From Mikania micrantha (Eukaryota > Streptophyta > Magnoliopsida > Asterales > Asteraceae), in NCBI GenBank assembly GCA_009363875.1, contig CM018690.1:35717445-35781444 (forward strand): a DNA stretch of 64,000 nt, read 5' to 3'. Both the position numbers and the translations under genes were made by a program. Of the stretch, positions 10,825-22,740 are shown piece after piece (position 1 is the stretch's first letter; every line of letters begins with the position of its first letter). The notes beneath the pieces were generated by a model. The model saw only the letters and a list, made by a program, of their open reading frames with translations. It had not been told where the DNA came from and ran no database searches.

Positions 10825-13800
10825 TTAGTTTAGTATGTATAAAATTGTTTTCTATTGGGGTTTTCGGGTCAAACTAATATGTATATAGTCATGTTCTGGG
10901 TTGGGTCTAAATGTTTGGGTCAAACCATTTATTTAGTTAAACCTATTTAACGTACTACTACTGTGTTCCTGAGTTTATTTAAGAAGAGAATAGAACTAAA
11001 AAGAATGTAAAACAAACAAAAAAAGGAAAAAAAATAGAAATTTTTTCTTCCATTTCCTTCAAATCCAAAGGAAAAGACAACTCGGAAACATAACATGTTT
11101 TTATTTTTTTTTACTTTCCTTCGTTAAATAAACTCAGGAATACAAATATGTTTCTCATTTTCTTCAATTTCCTTTCTTTTCTCTCGTTCATTGAACTCTG
11201 TAACAGAGCTTACAAGTTTATAACTTCTTGTTTAGAGCAACTCGATCAAGCTTGTTTATGACCCGTTGTTTAACCTTTAAACTTTAAACAAAATGGTTAC
11301 ATGATTTTTAGTTAGACCCGGTTAGTGTAATTAATGTATTATCAACTTTAACTTTCACAACATGAAACTCTTGATGCTACCATTTTCTTGTCATACATTT
11401 TGTCGACCTCTAATACATGCCCTCATATTTTGTTACAAATAAATTGGTTCCATAAGACTACAAGAATACTGAACTTACGGATATAAATGAATAACATGAT
11501 TTACAAAATAAATAATATATGTTAAGTTGTAACATTACCAAAATAATAATCAAATCTTCTTATACTAATAATTGATTCCATAAAATGACACATGACATTC
11601 TCTTATTATTTCAAAATAAATATTTATTTTTTAATTTAAATATTAAAACTTACAATTAATGTAATTAATAGCATATACTGTTTACATAAATACACTAATT
11701 AATATTATTAATTAATAATATGATAATAATTATTATCTATGTTTAACGTTATACACACACATATACATACGCACATATTATGAACATTTATAAAAAAAAT
11801 TTAATATAAAGATGTATAACTGCTATTATTATTTTAATTATATAAATTTTTGAATACATAATTAAAAGGGATAATATCATATATCCCCCTATTAAACATC
11901 AAAATTACATATATCCTCAATGTTAAACTAAAATAATAAAATATCCCCATGTTCCAAAATTGCCCCTTAGTAAGGAGAAATATGTAAATTGTTTTTAGTT
12001 AGTTCATTAAGGGTAAAATAGGAAATACATAATTTGTTTTTTAATGAAATGGATAAATATGTAATATATTTGGTTTAGAAAGGGGAAATATGTAATTTAG
12101 TTTTATGATTGGGTAGATATGTAATAAATGGTTTTAGCAAGAGGATATATGTAATTGATCCTAAATAAAAAATAAAATAATTCTTATTCCCAAACCCGTG
12201 TAATACACGAGTCTATAACCTAGTTAACCGAATATGCAGGCAGGGACATACTTGTACCATGCTCATTACGGGATGCAACGAGAGGCAGGCTTATACGGAT
12301 CGATTCGAGTGGCGTTGCCTGCCGGAGAAGCAGAACCGTTCTCGTATGACTACGATAGAAGCATCATACTCAACGATTGGTATCACAAAAGCACCTATGA
12401 ACAGGCCACTGGACTTTCTTCTATCCCTTTTGATTGGGTCAAGGATCCTCAGGTATTTAGCAACTATATATAACATTGCTTTTATTGGTAAATAATTTGA
12501 GATATTGATGTCGAAAGCTCAAACAAAAATAAGTGTAAAACTTAGGTTTTAACTTGTAATGACAAATACTAATTTAACTTTGCTTATATAACAAGATCCT
12601 GATGGTACCTGCCCCTAAATCGAATGTTCCCAGCCCCTGTCTCTCTCGATGATTTAACCAAAAAAACACACAGAACCGGATGATAGAGACTTGCGATTAT
12701 GAACAAGAAATGAGAAATCTTTTATTGAATAATAGCTGGTACAAAGAAAACCAATAACATATAACCCTATTTATAATAAACCAAAAGATAAAACACAACT
12801 AAATTCTATCCCTAAAAATCTGCCTAAAAACAATCTTAATTTAAACAAAACTAATCTAATCTTTAAAAATCCAAACTTTCTAACTTTTAACCCCTTTGAC
12901 TATTGGGTATTTACAAGATTAGTCCAACAATCACCCCCTAATCTTGTAATACTCATTCCATTATCACAATAGTGCAGGCCCAAAACCATCATCTTGAGTC
13001 AAATTGACCTCTTCCTCCTTTGATTTTGACTTTGGACATTCATAGGCATAGTGACCAAGTTCTTCACATCTGTAGCACTTGACCCGAGACTTGTCACGTT
13101 GCCCCCTTTGATCTCTTCCTTGTTGACCTTCACGACCCACTTCAGCCCCAATATTTCTACCTTTCCCATGGTTTTGTTGGCAACAATCACAGCCACCACA
13201 CCTTCCCTTCTTCTCTTTAACTTGTTTATCATTATGAACAAGTAAGAGTTTGTCACGTACATCTCTAGCCAAGTCTTCTTGGGGTTTCACACGCTCCTCA
13301 TAAGCCTTCAAACGACCCACCACTTCTTCGAATGCCATATTCTCAATCTCGGAATATTGCTCAATTGAAGCCACAATAGGTAAGTATTTTGGAGGCATAG
13401 AGTTTAGGAACTTCCTTACCATTACTTCTTCTTCAAGGGAGGACCCATGACTCCTATATTTAGATTGTATCCCACTCAATCTTCCCGCAAACTCATCCAC
13501 GGTCTCGGTCTCCAACATCTTCATTCCTTCCAACTCACTCCTAAGTGTTTGTAAGCGAGCCTTTTGAACCCTCTCGGCTCCTAAGAATCTGACCCGTATA
13601 GCATCCCACACGTCCTTTGGCTCTTGGTACTTAGACACTTGAAGGAGAACATCTTCGGGTATTGATTGAAAAATCAAAGCTTTGGCCATATTCTTCCTTC
13701 TTGCATCTACTCCTCCTCCTGTCACAGGATCTATGGCTTCCTGCAACCCATGTGCTGCCAAAACAGTCTCCATCATGATGGACCAGGCTGTGTAGTTGGT

Positions 13801-16800
13801 TGTGGTCAACTTTGGGCAAAGCAAACTCACATTGCCGGGCTCACGAACCGGTCCAACAACCCCACCAGCAGGTATGGCCATCAGTTCACAAAATTACCTT
13901 ATCAAAATCAGAATAAAACAGCAACACCCACCAGATCAATCTGTCACAGATTGATTTTTACCCCTCAATTCCTGAATCACTCAAGATTGAGGCCAACAGG
14001 AATCTTCACAGCCCCCTCCTTTGTTCAAACCTATCACAGGTAAGATTAAAACCAGTTGAAACCTTCACAGCTCCTCCCAGCTCCTGAATCGCACATGATT
14101 GAGACCGATTGAAGCTTTCACAGCTCTCGGTCAGACTATCCAGCCCTCACAGCCTTCAACAGAAAATCGATTGAAGCTCTCACAGCCTTCAACCCAAAAT
14201 CGAACCCAAAATTGAATGTACTAACCTGCGTCGCACACGATTACTACCCAAACCCTTGATTTTTTTCTCTCGGCTTCTTGATCGACTCACACAATCAGGT
14301 CTTCTGCTTCACAGTCGCCTCACACGACCCAAGATTTCACCGCGATGATCAATCCTTCACAGATTCGACCTTGAACTTGATTGCCTCACGCAATCGATCT
14401 TCTCCTTCTCTGATCGCCCTTCTGAATCGAGTCTTTAACAGGCTCTGATACCAATTGAAGGTACCAGCCCCTAAATCGAATGTTCCCAGCCCCTGTCTCT
14501 CTCGATGATTTAACCAAAAAAACACACAGAACCGGATGATAGAGACTTGCGATTATGAACAAGAAATCAGAAATCTTTTATTGAATAATAGCTGGTACAA
14601 AGAAAACCAATAACATATAACCCTATTTATAATAAACCAAAAGATAAAACACAACTAAATTCTATCCCTAAAAATCTGCCTAAAAACAATCTTAATTTAA
14701 ACAAAACTAATCTAATCTTTAAAAATCCAGACTTTCTAACTTTTAACCCCTTTGACTATTGGGTATTTACAAGATAAGTCCAACAGATCCATTATCAAAT
14801 TACTAATGATTAGGGCTATAAATGAAAACAAACGAGCCCTTGTTCGTGTTCGTTCGTTTAACCTTTAACTTGTTCACGAACAGTTAATGAACGCTAACCG
14901 AACGAAAAATCGTGTTCGTGTTTGTACATTAAGTAATTGAACTTGTTTACGAACGGTTCATGAAAATATTATACAGTCCTACTCATGATGTAAAAAACTA
15001 CAAACAAATGATTATTGCTTTTCATCATCATCATTAGATCTTTAGTTATTGATTTGGATTGTAAAAACATGAATAATGATGTGATTGGGTGGTTTTACAG
15101 CCCTCAAAATCTTTCGGAAAAATCAACCAACAAATGATTTATTCAAAACCTTAGAATATAGGTTTTAAATAAAAAAAAAATAACAAAATCCTTAACAATC
15201 TGGACCCAGATGTATGGAATACCGAGCCCTGGCGTATGATACACCCAAATGTCAAACTCATGCAACCAAAACTTGCCGCAAACTGTGAGACAGACGCCTA
15301 AAATTCAACTAATCGGACATATGATATGCCCAACTCGAAGTATGATATATTGGGTTCCTGATTTTATTTGGTCATTCATGTATGAATAATTCTTTATCCA
15401 GGTTAGATGTGGTAATTTTTACCCATGTCAAAGGAAATGAGTTGGTTTGGGTAAACAATTGTAGTATAATGGGTTGAAATTAGTAACATCATAATATTGA
15501 ATGGGTTGAGATGGGTAGCACTTAAACACAATGCGTGTCAAGACGGGTAACCAAAAAAGTTTGTAAATGCATTAGATTCAAACATTTAAGAATGATTAAT
15601 AACATATTTGATGAGAAAACCATAAAAAATTATCCAAATAGACTATATGTTTACTTATAACACATCTTAAGTTAAATTAAATTGATGTTTTTTAAGAATA
15701 ATCTATTTAGACCCAAACTCATTTTGCTTAAAACCCATTCTGACCCGTTACCCAACCCGACCCAACCCGTTTATTTTGCTCGACATAATCTAGGGGATAG
15801 GACGGCCCGATAGGTCCTTGTGCTTGTTCCCAAATATCTCTAAATGTTTTGCGAACATGTCATTAACGTGTTTGCATATGCAAATCGCAAACACACTCAA
15901 AGTAAACATTATACATATTTATTTATGTATAAAACATCAAATTAAGCATGTTAAACAACTAAAAATAATCCAAACAATCATATAATTCATCTGAGGTATG
16001 TGACACATATCTGGAATTGATGTACACATTCTTACCTATTATTAAGTTCTCCTTTTTTCCCAAATTTTATAAAATGTATATTTTATGATGTTCTTTCAGT
16101 CATTGTTGATTCAAGGGAGAGGAAGATACAATTGCAGTACACCAGGGATTGCAGCTAATCTTTGTAACGGGACAAATCCTGAATGCTCACCATATGTTTT
16201 CACTGTTGTTCCCGGGAAAACTTACCGACTTAGGATCGGAAGCCTAACCGCTTTGGCTGCTCTAAGTTTCGAAATAGAGGTAAACCCATGTTTTATTCAA
16301 ACGGGAATAAAAACAAACAAACTTAACCATTATATTCTCACTTTTCAGTAGAGTCAGGAGGAATGATAGACACAAACCTTACCCATATCCCAGTTAGGAT
16401 AGAGAGGCTGCTCTGAAGGAGTCACTGGCTTGTAGTTGTCGTTTGAAGTTAATCATTCTAACACTTTTAACGTTATTTTCATATAACAAGTAAAAATAAA
16501 CGTTAAAATCGGTGAATATTTATTTTAGCCCCCTTTACGGCCCACACATATATACATTATATGTGTGCACCACAAATGGGGCGCGGTTATTCAAACAGGA
16601 ATGATAATGTTAAAACCATAGTGTATCATGTTGAAAAATAAAAGAACCGTATAAAACACCTGTACATAGCGTATATAATATAATATAATATAATAAAGAG
16701 TAAATTACAATTTTGGCTCATGTGGTTTAAGTGTTTTAACTATTTAGGCTCAAAATAAAATCTTCTACCAATTCAGCCCTTACGGTTTAGACAACTATCG

Positions 16801-18155
16801 GTTTTGGCCATTCAATCTTAACTATTATAATAGTTTTGGCTCAAAATCTAACTATGATTGGGGGCTAAACACGTTAGTTGACTAAACCACATGGGCTGCT
16901 TATTAGAAGATTCTATTTTGAGCCGAAATAGTTACAACACTTAAACCACAGGGGCAAAAACCGTAATTTACTCTATAATAAAAATGGTAGAACAGATAGT
17001 TTACATAACCGTCTTATACATCAAATTAAAAACACTACTTACAAGTGTTGTGGTTATCAAAGTTCTCAACTTATTTCTAGTTTTAAAATAAACGCTTTAT
17101 TTATTCAAGCAATCTTTTATTTATCTTTATATATATTGATATCTTTTTAAAACTTCTATTCATAATTTCTTCTTAATATTTTGCTAAAAAAACAGGGGCA
17201 CAATATGACGGTTGTTGAAGCCGATGGTCACTACGTCGAACCATTCGTAGTAAATAATCTTTTTATTTACTCTGGTGAAACTTACTCGGTTTTAATCATC
17301 GCAAACCAAGACCCATCAAGAAACTATTGGGCTGTGACAAATATGGTGAGTCGCAATAACACGACCCCAAACGGGTTAGCCATCTTTAACTACTACCCGA
17401 ATCATCCCACAAAATCCCCACCAACAATCCCACCAAGCGGACCGTATTGGAACGACGTTGATGCTCGGGTTAACCAAAGTCTTGCAATAAAGTCACACCC
17501 TGGCTACATACATCCTGTGCCTCAAACATCTGATAGAGTGATTATTCTTTTGAACACACAAAACAAAATCAACGGGTATTTCAAATGGTCTATTAATAAT
17601 GTTTCGTTTACCCTTCCTCATACCCCGTATCTCATAGCACTTAAACAAAACCTACTTCACACGTTTGAACAAACCGCGCCTCCGGACATCATCAATGGCT
17701 ATGAAAGTTACGACATTAATGTTGTTCCTCCTAATGTTAATGCCACTACCAGCAACTCATTGTATAGACTAAAGTTTAATACGACGGTAGACATTATTCT
17801 TCAAAACGCAAACACGATGACAGCAAATAACAGTGAAACACACCCATGGCATCTACACGGGCATGATTTTTGGGTTCTTGGATACGGAAAGGGAAAGTTT
17901 AACCGTTCCGAGGACCCAAAGAGCTATAATTTGGTGAACCCGATTATGAAGAACACCGTACCGGTTCACTTGTACGGGTGGACCGCTTTGAGGTTTGTAG
18001 CAAATAACCCGGGTGTTTGGGCCTTTCATTGCCATATTGAGTCGCATTTTTACATGGGTATGGGAGCGGTGTTTGAAGAAGGGGTCGAGAAAGTGGCGAA
18101 ATTGCCATCATCTATCATGGGTTGTGGTGATACAAAGAGATTCCTTAAGCCATAG
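9990..18155 (+). CDS. L-ascorbate oxidase (multicopper oxidase), five exons, 569 aa
   Basis: Exons are 9990-10253, 10333-10425, 12240-12452, 16100-16279 and 17196-18155. All introns are GT-AG and all junctions are phase 0. The protein starts with a hydrophobic signal peptide (about residues 1-23), so it should be secreted to the cell wall, where ascorbate oxidase (EC 1.10.3.3) oxidises ascorbate and reduces oxygen to water. Three cupredoxin-like domains are expected. Copper ligands are visible: HWHG (82-85), HAH (126-128), HPWHLHGH (466-473) and HCHIESH (528-534). Type-1 ligands C529, H534 and axial M539 have the family spacing. The length matches plant ascorbate oxidases (about 550-580 aa) better than laccases, and SLLIQGRGRYNCS resembles the family motif. 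Several N-glycosylation sites occur. Introns 2 and 3 (1.8 and 3.6 kb) hold mobile elements, but the reading frame is intact. A related pollen/SKU5-like oxidase is less likely because all copper ligands are kept. Confidence 0.93.
10503..10725. repeat. Long near-perfect hairpin in intron 2
   Basis: Two arms of about 100 bp are inverted copies around a short centre near 10603-10616. Matched words include AACGGTGATGAATTTACGCA and TAGAACACTT. The AACCGG words just to the left suggest a fold-back DNA element. If kept in the pre-mRNA it would form a long double-stranded stem within the intron. Confidence 0.85.
10785..10822. repeat. (AT)n microsatellite in intron 2
   Basis: An uninterrupted TA dinucleotide tract of more than 30 bp. 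Confidence 0.9.
10966..11140. mobile_element. MITE in intron 2
   Basis: Inverted ends TTCCTGAGTTTATTTAA (10966-10982) and TTAAATAAACTCAGGAA (11124-11140) enclose an A-rich then T-rich centre. No certain target duplication is visible, so the superfamily is not assigned. Confidence 0.65.
11868..12161. mobile_element. MITE-like element with repeated ACATATATCC words in intron 2
   Basis: The ends are inverted versions of GGATAATATCATATATCC and GGATATATGTAATTGATCC. The inside repeats ATATGTAATT/AATTACATAT words in both orientations. It lies about 80 bp upstream of exon 3. Similar sequences occur near 8460-8620 and at 20754-20858. Confidence 0.55.
12600..14785 (-). mobile_element. Gag-only LTR retrotransposon (TR-GAG type, Copia gag) in intron 3
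   Basis: Two 330-bp LTRs (12600-12929 and 14456-14785), both TG...CA, are flanked by 5-bp target duplications GATCC (12595-12599 and 14786-14790). On the minus strand the primer site TGGTATCAGAGCC (initiator-Met tRNA) follows the right-hand LTR, and a purine tract TTAGGGGGTGAT precedes the left-hand one. Internal DNA is only 1.5 kb and codes for gag alone, so the element must be mobilised by pol proteins of other elements. By eye the LTRs differ at about five positions, which implies a recent insertion. It sits antisense within the intron of an apparently intact gene. Confidence 0.92.
12964..13881 (-). CDS. Copia-type Gag protein, 305 aa
   Basis: This is the only coding region of the small LTR element in intron 3. 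It has an N-terminal gag-polypeptide (UBN2-type) region, about residues 20-200, with the usual LTTTNYTAWS start of the fold and a QLR/LEGMKM-like helical part. A basic linker follows, then a CCHC zinc knuckle CYRCEELGHYAYEC near residues 268-281 that should bind RNA. Gag packages element RNA in cytoplasmic virus-like particles. No protease, integrase, reverse transcriptase or RNase H follows before the LTR. The ORF is intact, which suggests selection or very recent insertion. It is not a host gene. Confidence 0.85.
   Translation of the reverse strand: MAIPAGGVVGPVREPGNVSLLCPKLTTTNYTAWSIMMETVLAAHGLQEAIDPVTGGGVDARRKNMAKALIFQSIPEDVLLQVSKYQEPKDVWDAIRVRFLGAERVQKARLQTLRSELEGMKMLETETVDEFAGRLSGIQSKYRSHGSSLEEEVMVRKFLNSMPPKYLPIVASIEQYSEIENMAFEEVVGRLKAYEERVKPQEDLARDVRDKLLLVHNDKQVKEKKGRCGGCDCCQQNHGKGRNIGAEVGREGQQGRDQRGQRDKSRVKCYRCEELGHYAYECPKSKSKEEEVNLTQDDGFGPALL
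14811..14981. mobile_element. hAT-like MITE in intron 3
   Basis: Terminal inverted repeats TAGGGCTATA / TACAGTCCTA (one or two mismatches) are flanked by an 8-bp target duplication with one mismatch (CTAATGAT 14803-14810, CTCATGAT 14982-14989), as expected for hAT. The body is rich in GTTCGTT/AACGAAC words, like the remnant at 4433-4915. It lies 21 bp from the edge of the gag-only element. Confidence 0.75.
14990..16099. other. Remainder of intron 3, no gene
   Basis: AT-rich intron sequence with GGGTT/AACCC-type words at 15380-15780. A short block at 15200-15360 has GTATGATA words that loosely recall the palindromic words of the 44195-45374 LTR. No intact element ends were found. The acceptor is TTCTTTCAG at 16091-16099. 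Confidence 0.5.
16698..16973. mobile_element. Mutator-like MITE in intron 4
   Basis: GAGTAAATTAC at the left and GTAATTTACTC at the right extend into long inverted arms of about 75 bp (for example CTCAAAATA...ATCTTCTA against its complement). It is flanked by an exact 9-bp target duplication TATAATAAA (16689-16697 and 16974-16982). The terminal sequence resembles that of the larger element at 2196-3295, so they may share a transposase source. Confidence 0.88.
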
Positions 18156-19075
18156 ATCATAAGTTTATATGCGCACTATGGGTGTTCACGTTTTAGTTTC
18201 AAATTGCGAAACCACCCAAATCGGCCATCGATTTGGTTTCATGGTTGGTTTATTCCTCAAACATTTGGTTGGTCGTAAAAAATTGGACGAAACCGTGTGT
18301 ATGTGTGTGTATATATGTCTATATATAGGGATTTATACAAATGAAAACCAATAAGTTGTAAAGAACCAAAAGATTATATGATTTAATGAGCATAAAATAA
18401 TTTCTCTTTAAAATGAAAGTTACTGTTATGTTTAACATATGACTATAACTGATTCTTTTAATTCTCAACTTATATTAGTTCTTAATTAAACATTTTTCTA
18501 TGTATGTTTGTATGTGTGGGTGGGTTAATGCTTTGGGTGCCATTAAACAAAAATTAACAGATCTAAAACAAGTATGTTTGGTTTGGTTTTTATTTTTAAC
18601 CCACTCAAAAAACCCAACCAACCTGTTGATAAATGTTTGGTTTTGTTTTATTTTTAATGGTTTGATTTTGGTTTATTACTTCATCTAAAAATAATAAAAA
18701 CAGGATGGTGAACACCTCTAAGGGATACTAGTCCCGTATAAAGAATTAACTCAGTTTGTTTGTTTTTTATTTTGACACATAAAGTAGCATAATGTACCAT
18801 GCGATGTCCATGCGACCATGCCTATTGGGTTTTGTTACAATGGTTCTTAAGTCAGGCCTATTTATGAGTTATGACTATGATGGGTTCATAGGTTTAGCTA
18901 AAGACTGGACCCAAATCTGGTCGACCCAACTAGAAGATTAAACACAAATGTTTCTTTTGGTATCAGTTCGTGGGCAAAAAAAAAAAAACCAAACTGACAA
19001 CCCGAACGGGAACCGGTCATACCCGAACCGGCGGGCACAAATGGGTCAGGTTTTTTAGACAAATTAGAACCGGAA
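18156..19075. other. 3' flank of ascorbate oxidase
   Basis: This presumably includes the 3' untranslated region: AATAAAA/ATAAAATAA words near 18390 could serve as polyadenylation signals. Two 60-aa ORFs (18169-18354, 18500-18688) have no domain and are treated as chance. No other gene is seen. Confidence 0.45.
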
Positions 19076-19079
19076 CCGT

Positions 19080-19240
19080 AACAAAAAAAAAGTACAGTGA
19101 CCTAATTGAAACAAAATTAAAAGTACAGTGACCTAATCGGAACAAAAAAAAAGTATGAGTGACTTAATCGGAACAAAAAAAAAGTATGAGTGACTTAATC
19201 GGAACAAAAAAAAATATGAGTGACCTAATTGGAACAAAGC
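19080..19240. repeat. Tandem repeat, about five units of 30-36 bp
   Basis: Five imperfect units follow the pattern AAAAAAGTA(CA/TGA)GTGACCTAATCGGAACA. They differ mainly in the length of the A run and a few substitutions. Confidence 0.85.
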
Positions 19241-19779
19241 TGAAAGTTGGTTACATTTATATAAAGTTACCCCTTAATTAAAACATAACATTTACGTAAT
19301 TTAATTCCTCTCTAGTTAATTTGTTACGAATCACATTCTTTAATTCTTTCAACCTAGTTCTTACAGCTAAATATATAAGCCTAAGTTTATTAGTTGGTAT
19401 ATAATAAAAGATAAAGGATAAAAACAATTAAAAAGACACAGAGGACAAAAAATGTTTACTTGAGTTTGATCGACTGAACACTACACCGTATTTGACACAA
19501 TTTAAAGCGTGTTTTTTTTATAATTAACGTATTTAACATGAATAATTAATTATACAGGTGGTTTATATATAAAGCAATTAATCCTCAAATATATATTTTT
19601 AACATATTTGTGAGTTTTCAGTGACTCATAATGCGTGTGAGCGAAACAAATTTCGAACAGTTTATGTGAAAAGGGACGATGAACTGTGAATGCTACTCCT
19701 AATGGGTTTTATCTTTTTTGTTATTTATGGGCTTGTTTAGCGTCTGGACATACCATTTTTTTAAATAACTCATGATAAT
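19241..19779. other. Intergenic DNA, nothing recognised
   Basis: AT-rich, with no supported ORF and no clear repeat ends. Confidence 0.5.
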
Positions 19780-20225
19780 CATGGTTGTAGAAGTCGTTAG
19801 GCGCTAGCTGGACGGCGAGGTACCGCCTAGAGATTAATCGGCGCTAGACGGATTGGAATTTTTATATGTAATTTACAAATATATATTATAGACACACATT
19901 AATATCAATAATTTAATATAACACTTCAAATAATTTAAAAAATAAACTTAAACATATAAGTCAAGTACTTTAAAGTTCAAACTTAAACACCGATTTCAAA
20001 GTTTAGAGATAAATTTCGATTTTAAGTGGCTGGATCCGACGTTTCAGAGACATTTAAAATTTTGGGTTGAGAAATGTCTAAATAATCAAGATGTTGGTCC
20101 CTTTTTAATCGAAAAAAGTCAAAAAAGTGAAAAAAGTCAAAAGAAAAAAAATCTGTCTAGGCCGACTAGCCCCCGTCTAGACCAAAATCGACTAGGCCCC
20201 GCATAGGCCGATTTTTACAACAGTG
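19780..20225. mobile_element. Degraded TIR element with TAGGC/GCCTA subterminal words
   Basis: The left end CATGGTTGTAGAAGTCG and the right end CGATTTTTACAACAGTG are imperfect inverted copies. GGCGCTAG, GCCTAG and GTCTAGGCCGACTAG words cluster at both ends, as in hAT-type elements. The expected 8-bp target duplication is not preserved, so the assignment is tentative. Confidence 0.45.
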
Positions 20226-20297
20226 TAAATAAATAATGAAACACTCGCATAGAAACATGAAATAGCATCAAACATGCAAATAAACAATGTAACACAC

Positions 20298-20781
20298 TCG
20301 ATTAATAGCGTTTTGATTTCTTGAAGTTTTTGGTTTCCGTACAACCCCATTTCGAAAATACCCACTCACTGTTAGGATTTGTTTGGAATACTGTGAGAAA
20401 TGAACCAACGAGAGGTGTTCTTGTTTTGATAGGGGAATGGTGAGACTATATATTATGAAGAAATAGAAAAACTGTCATTGTTTGGTTACTGTGAAAGGTG
20501 TTATTGTTTTGACAGTAATTAGGGTTTCTGTTGAGGTGAAATAGAAATACAGATGAACTCATGTTCAAGGGCCTGAAGATTAATATGGTCAATAAGATAT
20601 GGCTGCATAAACAGGTAAATGGAATCGAATAAACACATATATGTATGCCTACATTTTGACAAAAAAAATAATAATACATAAATAAAATAAAAAATAAGAA
20701 AAATAAAATAATAATAATAATATAATTTATTACATATTTATACTCAAGTAAAAGAGTTAATTACACATTTCCTCTTATTGA
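20298..20781. repeat. Direct duplication, copy 1
   Basis: About 485 bp that reappears with a few percent difference at 22741-23225. It has no recognisable protein. Near its right end both copies enter a small MITE beginning GAGTTAATTACACATTTCC. Confidence 0.85.
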
Positions 20782-20858
20782 AATATATTTATCCTTACAA
20801 ATAAACTAGTAAATTAGATATTTTTTGCTTTCAAGAGGAAATATGTAATTAATTTAAG
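20754..20858. mobile_element. Small MITE
   Basis: Inverted ends GAGTTAATTACACATTTCCTCTT and its partner AAGAGGAAATATGTAATTAA suggest a short AT-rich MITE related to the one in intron 2. In the second copy of the direct duplication it is cut at 23225 by Gypsy-related sequence. Confidence 0.5.
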
Positions 20859-20945
20859 GGTTGGGTAATATGTACTAAGAGTTCTTTATATGGAGATATA
20901 TGTAAAAATCTATTATTATTATTATTGGTGTTGTTGTTGTTGGGT

Positions 20946-21045
20946 AGCCATTGCAACAAAATTGGGCATGTTGTAAAGAAATGTTTAGAGATTGTGGGAT
21001 ATCCACAAGGGTTTAAACCAAGAAATGGGTCTCAAGTATCTAGGT
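20946..21045 (+). pseudogene. Copia gag zinc-knuckle fragment
   Basis: A short frame encodes HCNKIGHVVKKC followed by LEIVGYPQGFKPRNG, the typical CCHC knuckle and the following motif of Copia Gag proteins. The rest of gag is missing here and the frame ends soon after. It is a relic next to a Copia LTR fragment. Confidence 0.65.
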
Positions 21046-21159
21046 AGGCTTGTAAATCAGCAATGTCATATAACAATAAAGGAGTAAAAATTGAAGTCAC
21101 AACTCTCCTAGCCTTACACCTAGAAGGTCTGTAACAGGCAGTTGTGTATTTCTTGGAGG

Positions 21160-21276
21160 TAATTGAATGTTGTTTTTTGTGTTTAAATGAGATCAAATGG
21201 TTGGACTTGAAGCTGGGCTGATTAAAGTTAACTTGGCTGAAGATGGTGCTGGGCTGTAGATTGGATGGAACTGCTG
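21160..21276 (+). repeat. Copia LTR fragment
   Basis: About 115 bp containing GGACTTGAAGCTGGGCTGAT closely matches part of the Copia LTR at 53612-54126. Neither LTR end is present. It supports a shared family for the Copia relics at 21-22.5 kb and 53.4-54.2 kb. Confidence 0.8.
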
Positions 21277-21689
21277 GAACACCCAATTTGGGCGCTATCA
21301 ACCGTGAGATCGTTCTTGTCTCTTCTTTTTTCATTAACATCTTGAATTGAGGTTTACAAAAATCACAACCGGTTGGTTGATATAACAATATAACTCCAAA
21401 TCAACTCCCTGGTTAAGACTTGTATGATCACCCAAAAAGTGTTGATGAATCTGGAACACTCGCCAGGCTTTGTTGGTTTTGAAGAAATTATATTGTTATA
21501 ATTTTTTTGTGAGCATTTGTGTTTCTCTGTATTCTATTTTTTTTCAAATTCTTTTGTGAGTATTTGTGCTTCTCAGTATCTATGCTATACTTGAATATCT
21601 GTTGAAATTTGTGTGCAAATTACCTTTGTTGTTTGTACTAACTGTGATTGTGTGTGAATTTTTGCAAAAAATAAATGATAACAATCATG

Positions 21690-22555
21690 TCTGACTCTGG
21701 ACCAGTTATAACTACTGGTCTAGATCGCCTGGTACTAGTGTCTCAAATGAGACATTAGTTAGTAAACTTGATATAAGTGACCCACTTTTTCTCCATCCCA
21801 GTGAATCCAAAATCACCTACCCTAGTGAACTTCAAATTAAAAGGAACCGAAAACTATAATATTTGGGCAAATTCAATGAAATTGTCATTACATGCAAAAA
21901 ATAAAATTGGCATTATAAATGGAAATGTAAAAGACCAACACATGATGAAGCTTTAAGTTCACAACGGGATAGGTGTAGTTATGTGGTTCCAACTTGGATT
22001 CTCAACTCTATATCTGAAGAGTTGTATGTGGGGCACGTATATTCTGTACTTGCGACAAAAGTATGGGATGATTTAAAAGAAACCTATGACAAAATGGATG
22101 AGTCAGTTTTATTCGGTCTATATCAAAAAATAAATAATCTGACTCAGAATGAGTCAACTGTTTCTGGATACTATCATAAACTAAATACAATGTGGAAACA
22201 ATTTGATGCAATGGTTCAACTTCCTTCATTTACATGTCAAGCTGCAAAAGATTTTAAAGATTTCAGTCATTTAATAAAACTTATGCAATTCTTAGTGGGT
22301 TTGGATGAGGTTTATCAACCAGTGAGAACAAACCTTTTAACAAGAGATCCTCTTCCTTCTATAAAAACAACCTTTTCAATAATTTCAAGGGAGGAGTCCC
22401 ATAGGGGAACTAACAATTCAACTAAGGGACATAACATGAGTTTCTTATCAAAGACAAATCAAATATTTGAAAAAACAAAAAGAAATTTTCAAAAGGATCA
22501 AACCCAAACTTGACGTCACCGTAAAGGTTATCACGTCGACGAAAATTGTGAAAAT
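21690..22555 (+). pseudogene. Copia gag pseudogene
   Basis: The frame starting near MSDSGP continues, with frameshifts, through a gag-polypeptide region: an LKLKGTENYNIWANSMK-like segment near 21830-21890, then the open part 21983-22513 with VWDDLKETYDKMDES and FLVGLDEVYQPVRTNLLTRD. A broken zinc knuckle (RKGYHVDENC) lies near 22515-22555. At least one frameshift (near 21930-21980) and stops disable it. No protease, integrase or reverse transcriptase follows before the direct duplication at 22741. It is the 5' part of a decayed Copia element. Confidence 0.75.
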
Positions 22556-22740
22556 GGCAGTGATCGAGGCTGAAGAACCAACAATGTAGGTCTTAGCTGA
22601 GGTCAGAAATCAAACATCCGAACATAAAACAATCAAATGAAGCAGTGATCGAGGATGATTTAAGAGAAAACCTCTGTTTAGAAATTTTCTTTTTGCTTCA
22701 AATAAACGAAGGAAATGTAACAGAAATCCCAAAGCTTCTA

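Noticed and set aside
12964..13881. Host zinc-finger protein gene in the ascorbate oxidase intron
   Set aside because: LTRs, primer site, purine tract and target duplication show that it is retrotransposon gag.
15200..15360. Another LTR promoter with palindromic words
   Set aside because: The GTATGATA words are few and imperfect and no LTR ends or TATA arrangement could be defined.
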